Source of the DNA: an uncultured Selenomonadales bacterium
GTDB taxonomy: Bacteria; Bacillota; Negativicutes; Selenomonadales; Selenomonadaceae
Length of the DNA: 12,653 bases
Direction: 5' to 3'
NCBI GenBank assembly: GCA_937877545.1
Contig: CALFJE010000158.1
Coordinates: 1 to 12,653 of the forward strand
Both the position numbers and the translations under genes were made by a program. Positions 12,101-12,653 of this stretch are shown here, piece after piece (the stretch's first letter is position 1; each line of letters starts with the position of its first letter). The notes beneath the pieces were generated by a model. That model saw only the letters and a program-made list of their open reading frames with translations. It was not told where the DNA came from and did no database searches.

Positions 12101-12653
12101 AGCTACCAATACCAAGAACTTGTTCACGGTCACGGGCGTTGCCAACAGCACCGGCATGACCCTTGACGGCAACACCATCAACTTGACGGGCAGCAACCTC
12201 AACAAGACCAACGTCACGGTTAGCAATTCCAACTACACGTTCAACCTCACGGGCACGTATCCGCAATCTACGACAGTAGCGGGCGGCTTCAGCGGCTTGA
12301 CCTATAGGTCTTCAAGCACCACCGAAGGCTACTCCAACGACGGCTCGAAGATCACCTACACGGCGGCTCAAGACGCAACCGACCTGTTCACGTTGACGGG
12401 CGTCACCAATACGACGGGTATCACGGTCGACGGCACGAACGTCACCTTGACAGCCGATAACCTCGGCACCGAGAATGTCACAATCAGCAATAACGAGTAC
12501 AAGTTGGCGTTGGCGACAGGCATTAACGGACCGAGCACGACGACGGCTCACTTCGACGGCAATACCTACAAGTCCGAGAGCAACACGGCGGGCTACACTC
12601 TTGCCGATAACCAAGTCACCTACACGGCGGCTAAAGACGCGACCGACCTGTTC
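3..12653 (+). CDS. Giant RTX-like/beta-repeat surface or secreted protein, internal fragment (both ends outside window)
   Basis: The frame from base 3 is open for 4217 codons, with no stop and no recognisable start or end, so this is the middle of a larger gene. The product is a modular repeat protein: beta units opened by F-T-[IL]-[ST]-G-[ILV] anchors (about 25 of them, first at residue 105) alternate with RTX-like modules. Perfect GGxGxDxUx nonapeptides occur at 1872-1898, 5097-5123, 5157-5183, 8385-8411 and 9213-9239. In RTX proteins such repeats fold into calcium-binding parallel beta rolls, usually after export through a type I secretion system. Absence of Cys, scarcity of Arg and Pro, and high Gly/Ser/Thr/Asn/Asp content fit an extracellular acidic beta protein. 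Signal peptide, secretion signal, anchor and neighbouring genes are all out of view, so the export route and ligand are unknown. Adhesin or biofilm/surface-layer role is inference. A toxin or enzyme role is less likely because no catalytic domain is visible. Confidence 0.95.
315..656 (+). repeat. Single beta-repeat unit between RTX modules 0 and 1
   Basis: The unit starts at the anchor F-T-I-S-G-L-S (Phe codon at 315) and runs 342 bp to the next anchor, L-S-G-I at 657. It includes a T-T-A-G-Y-S motif near 486-503, shared with many later units (S-T-A-G-Y-S), and ends with an A-Y-Y-T-L-G-N-N-S stretch that resembles the A-Y-F/A-Y-Y stretches preceding most other RTX modules. No enzymatic motif is seen. 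Confidence 0.7.
771..1100 (+). repeat. RTX-like module 1
   Basis: The module opens with Y-S-F-S-L-S-G-A-F and carries G-S-A-S-A-D-V-I-S followed by G-Q-G-G-N-D-T-I-K, a near-consensus calcium-binding nonapeptide. A D-D-D-T-I-D-V stretch and the S-S-G-D-Q-I-T-G segment follow, and it closes with I-Q-I-G-N-V-T-I-Y-G-L-S-F. The L-S-G-I anchor lies 114 bp upstream of the start, and the next F anchor lies at 1236. Calcium binding is inferred from the family; ligand geometry is only partly conserved. Confidence 0.8.
1236..1541 (+). repeat. Single beta-repeat unit between RTX modules 1 and 2
   Basis: The unit begins F-T-I-T-G-I-S and runs 306 bp to the L-S-G-I anchor at 1542. The 44-residue linker before it (1101-1235) shares the L-G-G-S-T-I-F-T-I pattern with the linker ending at 315, so linker plus anchor appears to be a recurring cassette. 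Confidence 0.65.
1659..2111 (+). repeat. RTX-like module 2, expanded
   Basis: This is the longest RTX module in the window (453 bp against about 270-380 for the others). It holds successive nonapeptide-like turns: G-T-A-D-A-D-T-I-T, G-M-S-G-A-D-S-I-T, G-G-E-D-N-D-T-I-N, the perfect G-G-S-G-A-D-Y-I-S at 1872-1898, and L-G-D-G-A-D-S-I-D. It closes with A-E-D-R-I-V-G and I-K-V-G-S-L-S-I-Y-G-I. With the most consecutive turns it is, with module 6, one of the best candidates in the window for a genuine calcium-dependent beta roll. Confidence 0.85.
2823..3260 (+). repeat. Diverged direct duplicate, copy 1
   Basis: This segment begins G-S-Y-T-F-E-A-A-H-S-G and contains D-T-D-G-N-G-T-A-Y-K-L-A-N-P, then A-F-Y-G-A-S-G-T-F-S-Y-W and S-V-G-G-F, ending at the anchor at 3261. 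The block is repeated in the same order at 3819-4232 with small in-frame indels, one dimer period downstream. Confidence 0.8.
3819..4232 (+). repeat. Diverged direct duplicate, copy 2
   Basis: Second copy of the 2823-3260 block: G-S-Y-T-F-A-A-T-H-S-G, then D-G-D-G-N-G-T-Y-Y-T-L-A-N-P, A-F-Y-G-S-S-G-T-F-G-Y-W and S-V-G-G-Y, ending at the anchor at 4233. The offset changes from 996 bp at the start to 972 bp at the end, showing net in-frame length change since duplication. Confidence 0.8.
4995..5318 (+). repeat. RTX-like module 3
   Basis: The module has two perfect nonapeptides, G-G-S-G-A-D-L-I-N (5097-5123) and G-G-D-G-N-D-T-V-S (5157-5183), after a G-T-A-D-A-D-T-I-T turn. It continues with F-T-D-F-T-E-G-D-F-I-A-G and closes with I-Q-V-G-G-V-T-I-N-G-I. 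Its first 62 bp region (5001-5062) matches module 2 at 1665-1726 with one difference, and 5151-5209 matches module 5 at 8379-8437 with one difference, so it looks like a mosaic of other modules. Confidence 0.85.
5454..5756 (+). repeat. Single beta-repeat unit between RTX modules 3 and 4
   Basis: Starts at the anchor F-T-I-A-G-L and runs 303 bp to the anchor at 5757, which here reads L-D-G-I rather than L-S-G-I. Contains V-T-I-G-L-S-A-L, a strand motif that recurs near 6733 and 7309. Confidence 0.65.
5880..6260 (+). repeat. RTX-like module 4, degenerate
   Basis: Turns read G-M-S-G-A-D-E-I-T, then A-G-A-G-A-N-K-I-T, where the ligand Asp is replaced by Asn, and V-T-D-G-S-D-I-I-N. It then has F-G-D-D-D-T-I-A-G and closes with V-G-D-L-T-I-T-G-I-S-W. 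The fold is clearly shared with the other modules, but no nonapeptide is perfect, so calcium binding may be weakened or lost here. Confidence 0.75.
6393..6968 (+). repeat. 576-bp tandem repeat, copy 1
   Basis: Aligns to 6969-7544 with a constant offset of 576 bp from end to end, so there is no net indel. It contains both sub-units (anchors at 6393 and 6678). Similarity is uneven: the second half is almost unchanged while the first half shows scattered substitutions. Confidence 0.9.
6969..7544 (+). repeat. 576-bp tandem repeat, copy 2
   Basis: Second copy of the 192-residue unit, directly abutting the first and in frame. The 182 bases at 7377-7558 are identical to 6801-6982, including third codon positions. 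A third, much more diverged unit follows from 7545. Confidence 0.9.
8232..8552 (+). repeat. RTX-like module 5
   Basis: Opens with Y-S-F-S-L-S-G-T-L-T-G-K and carries G-T-S-A-A-D-T-I-T, G-K-A-G-D-D-L-I-N and the perfect G-G-D-G-K-D-T-V-S (8385-8411). It continues V-T-D-F-G-V-G-D-L-I-Q-G and closes with I-G-G-V-V-I-N-G-I. The next F anchor is at 8679 after a linker containing T-S-G-A-Y-T-V, which is also present after module 3. Confidence 0.85.
8679..8996 (+). repeat. Single beta-repeat unit between RTX modules 5 and 6
   Basis: Starts F-T-I-S-G-L-T and runs 318 bp to the anchor at 8997, which reads I-D-G-I. It contains S-T-A-G-Y-Q-F, a variant of the S-T-A-G-Y-S motif. Confidence 0.65.
9114..9455 (+). 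repeat. RTX-like module 6, closest to classical RTX
   Basis: Contains G-S-A-Y-D-D-T-I-S and the perfect G-G-S-G-N-D-S-L-V (9213-9239), followed by G-S-S-N-D-D-V-F-V-Y-T-A-G-K-D-T-I-N-G-Y. That run is the typical end of a haemolysin-type calcium-binding block. It lacks the usual closing I-x-V-G strand at its end. Instead a short 58-bp gap leads to an F anchor at 9513 and then a half module. Confidence 0.88.
9558..9728 (+). repeat. Half RTX-like module 6b (C-terminal half only)
   Basis: It has no nonapeptide. It has only the second half of the module pattern: I-D-V-G-S-A-S-T-T-I-N-V, F-T-V-K-D-F-G-A-G-D-V-I-T-G and I-G-T-L-K-I-S-G-L-S. The next F anchor is at 9867, 139 bp on, matching the usual linker length. 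This looks like a module remnant or a split of module 6 by an inserted anchor segment. Confidence 0.65.
9867..10160 (+). repeat. Single beta-repeat unit between modules 6b and 7
   Basis: Starts F-T-I-T-G-L-G and runs 294 bp to the position of the next anchor, here altered to L-Q-G-A (10161). An A-Y-E-A-Y-F-T-V stretch precedes the anchor, as in other pre-RTX units. Confidence 0.65.
10269..10538 (+). repeat. RTX-like module 7, short
   Basis: Shortest complete module (270 bp). It holds G-S-T-G-N-D-V-I-N and V-S-A-G-D-D-T-I-N turns, then F-T-V-N-G-F-A-S-G-D-K-I-A-G, and closes with I-K-V-G-S-L-T-I-G-G-I-S-W. The linker after it shares I-S-W-T-G and A-G-T-T-T with the one after module 4. Confidence 0.8.
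10668..10961 (+). repeat. Single beta-repeat unit between RTX modules 7 and 8
   Basis: Starts F-T-I-T-G-L-S-S and runs 294 bp to the anchor I-S-G-I at 10962. It carries the pre-RTX stretch T-S-A-Y-Y-A-G-D-G. Confidence 0.65.
11079..11408 (+). repeat. RTX-like module 8
   Basis: Contains G-T-D-N-V-D-T-I-T, G-K-G-G-N-D-L-I-K and F-K-D-G-N-D-T-A-S turns, then V-E-D-F-T-V-G-D-K-I-Q-G, and ends G-G-F-T-L-T-S-L-S-G. It is the last RTX module in view. It shares a 22-bp exact stretch in its upstream linker (10981-11002) with the linker before module 2 (1563-1584). Confidence 0.82.
11520..12653 (+). repeat. Terminal beta-repeat array, period settling at 88 residues
   Basis: Anchor Phe codons at 11520, 11814, 12123, 12387 and 12651 give gaps of 294, 309, 264 and 264 bp. 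The last two units align without gaps: F-T-V-T-G-V against F-T-L-T-G-V, then L-D-G-N-T against V-D-G-T-N, N-V-T-V-S-N against N-V-T-I-S-N, T-T-E-G-Y-S against N-T-A-G-Y-T, and Y-T-A-A-x-D-A-T-D-L before the next anchor. No RTX turn occurs here. The array runs off the window end mid-repeat, so more copies are expected downstream. Confidence 0.82.

Noticed and set aside
10353..12266. 637-codon open frame on the - strand
   Set aside because: Same antisense shadow. It ends at a sense TCA codon at 10353 and crosses RTX module 8 and the terminal repeats, whose sense reading is clearly the coding one.
3..12653. Promoters, terminators, tRNA or rRNA genes inside the window
   Set aside because: The coding frame has no gaps. 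I saw no tRNA- or rRNA-like stretch and no terminator hairpin followed by a T-run.

Overview
The whole window lies inside one protein-coding gene. The + strand frame starting at base 3 is open, with no stop, through base 12653: exactly 4217 codons with neither start nor stop in view. The gene therefore begins upstream and ends downstream, and the visible part alone encodes roughly 400 kDa. The translation is rich in Gly, Ser, Thr, Ala, Asn, Asp and Val. I found no cysteine and only about 16 arginines and 16 prolines by hand count. It has no hydrophobic stretch long enough for a membrane segment. This is the profile of a giant secreted or surface-displayed beta-rich repeat protein (adhesin, biofilm or S-layer-like class) of a Gram-negative bacterium. 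The host is not identifiable from one gene. The GC-leaning codon use (GGC, AGC, ACG, GCG, with TTG/CTC for Leu) and the style of repeat would fit an anaerobic gut or rumen Negativicute, but that is a low-confidence guess.

Layout: the protein is built from two alternating element types. (1) Beta-repeat units of about 88-118 residues, each opened by an anchor of the form F-T-[IL]-[ST]-G-[ILV]. (2) RTX-like modules of about 90-150 residues carrying perfect or degenerate GGxGxDxUx calcium-binding nonapeptides, followed by a D-F-x-x-G-D-x-I-x-G segment and an I-x-V-G-x-[VL]-T-I-x-G-[IL] closing strand. The order is very regular: F anchor, about 100 residues, L-S-G-I anchor, about 38 residues, RTX module, about 44 residues, next F anchor. 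RTX modules lie at 3-182 (partial), 771-1100, 1659-2111, 4995-5318, 5880-6260, 8232-8552, 9114-9455 (with a half module at 9558-9728), 10269-10538 and 11079-11408.

Two long intervals are filled with extra beta units. In 2244-4880 anchor spacing alternates long and short, indicating a tandem array of dimers of about 220 residues. In 6393-8117 a 576-bp (192-residue) unit is duplicated in tandem without net indel and contains a 182-bp exact repeat. From 11520 to the window end only beta units are seen, settling to an exact 264-bp (88-residue) period.

There are no intergenic regions, RNA genes, promoters, terminators, mobile elements or CRISPR arrays. All other long open frames, including large antisense ones, are best explained as shadows of this gene's codon bias and repeats.
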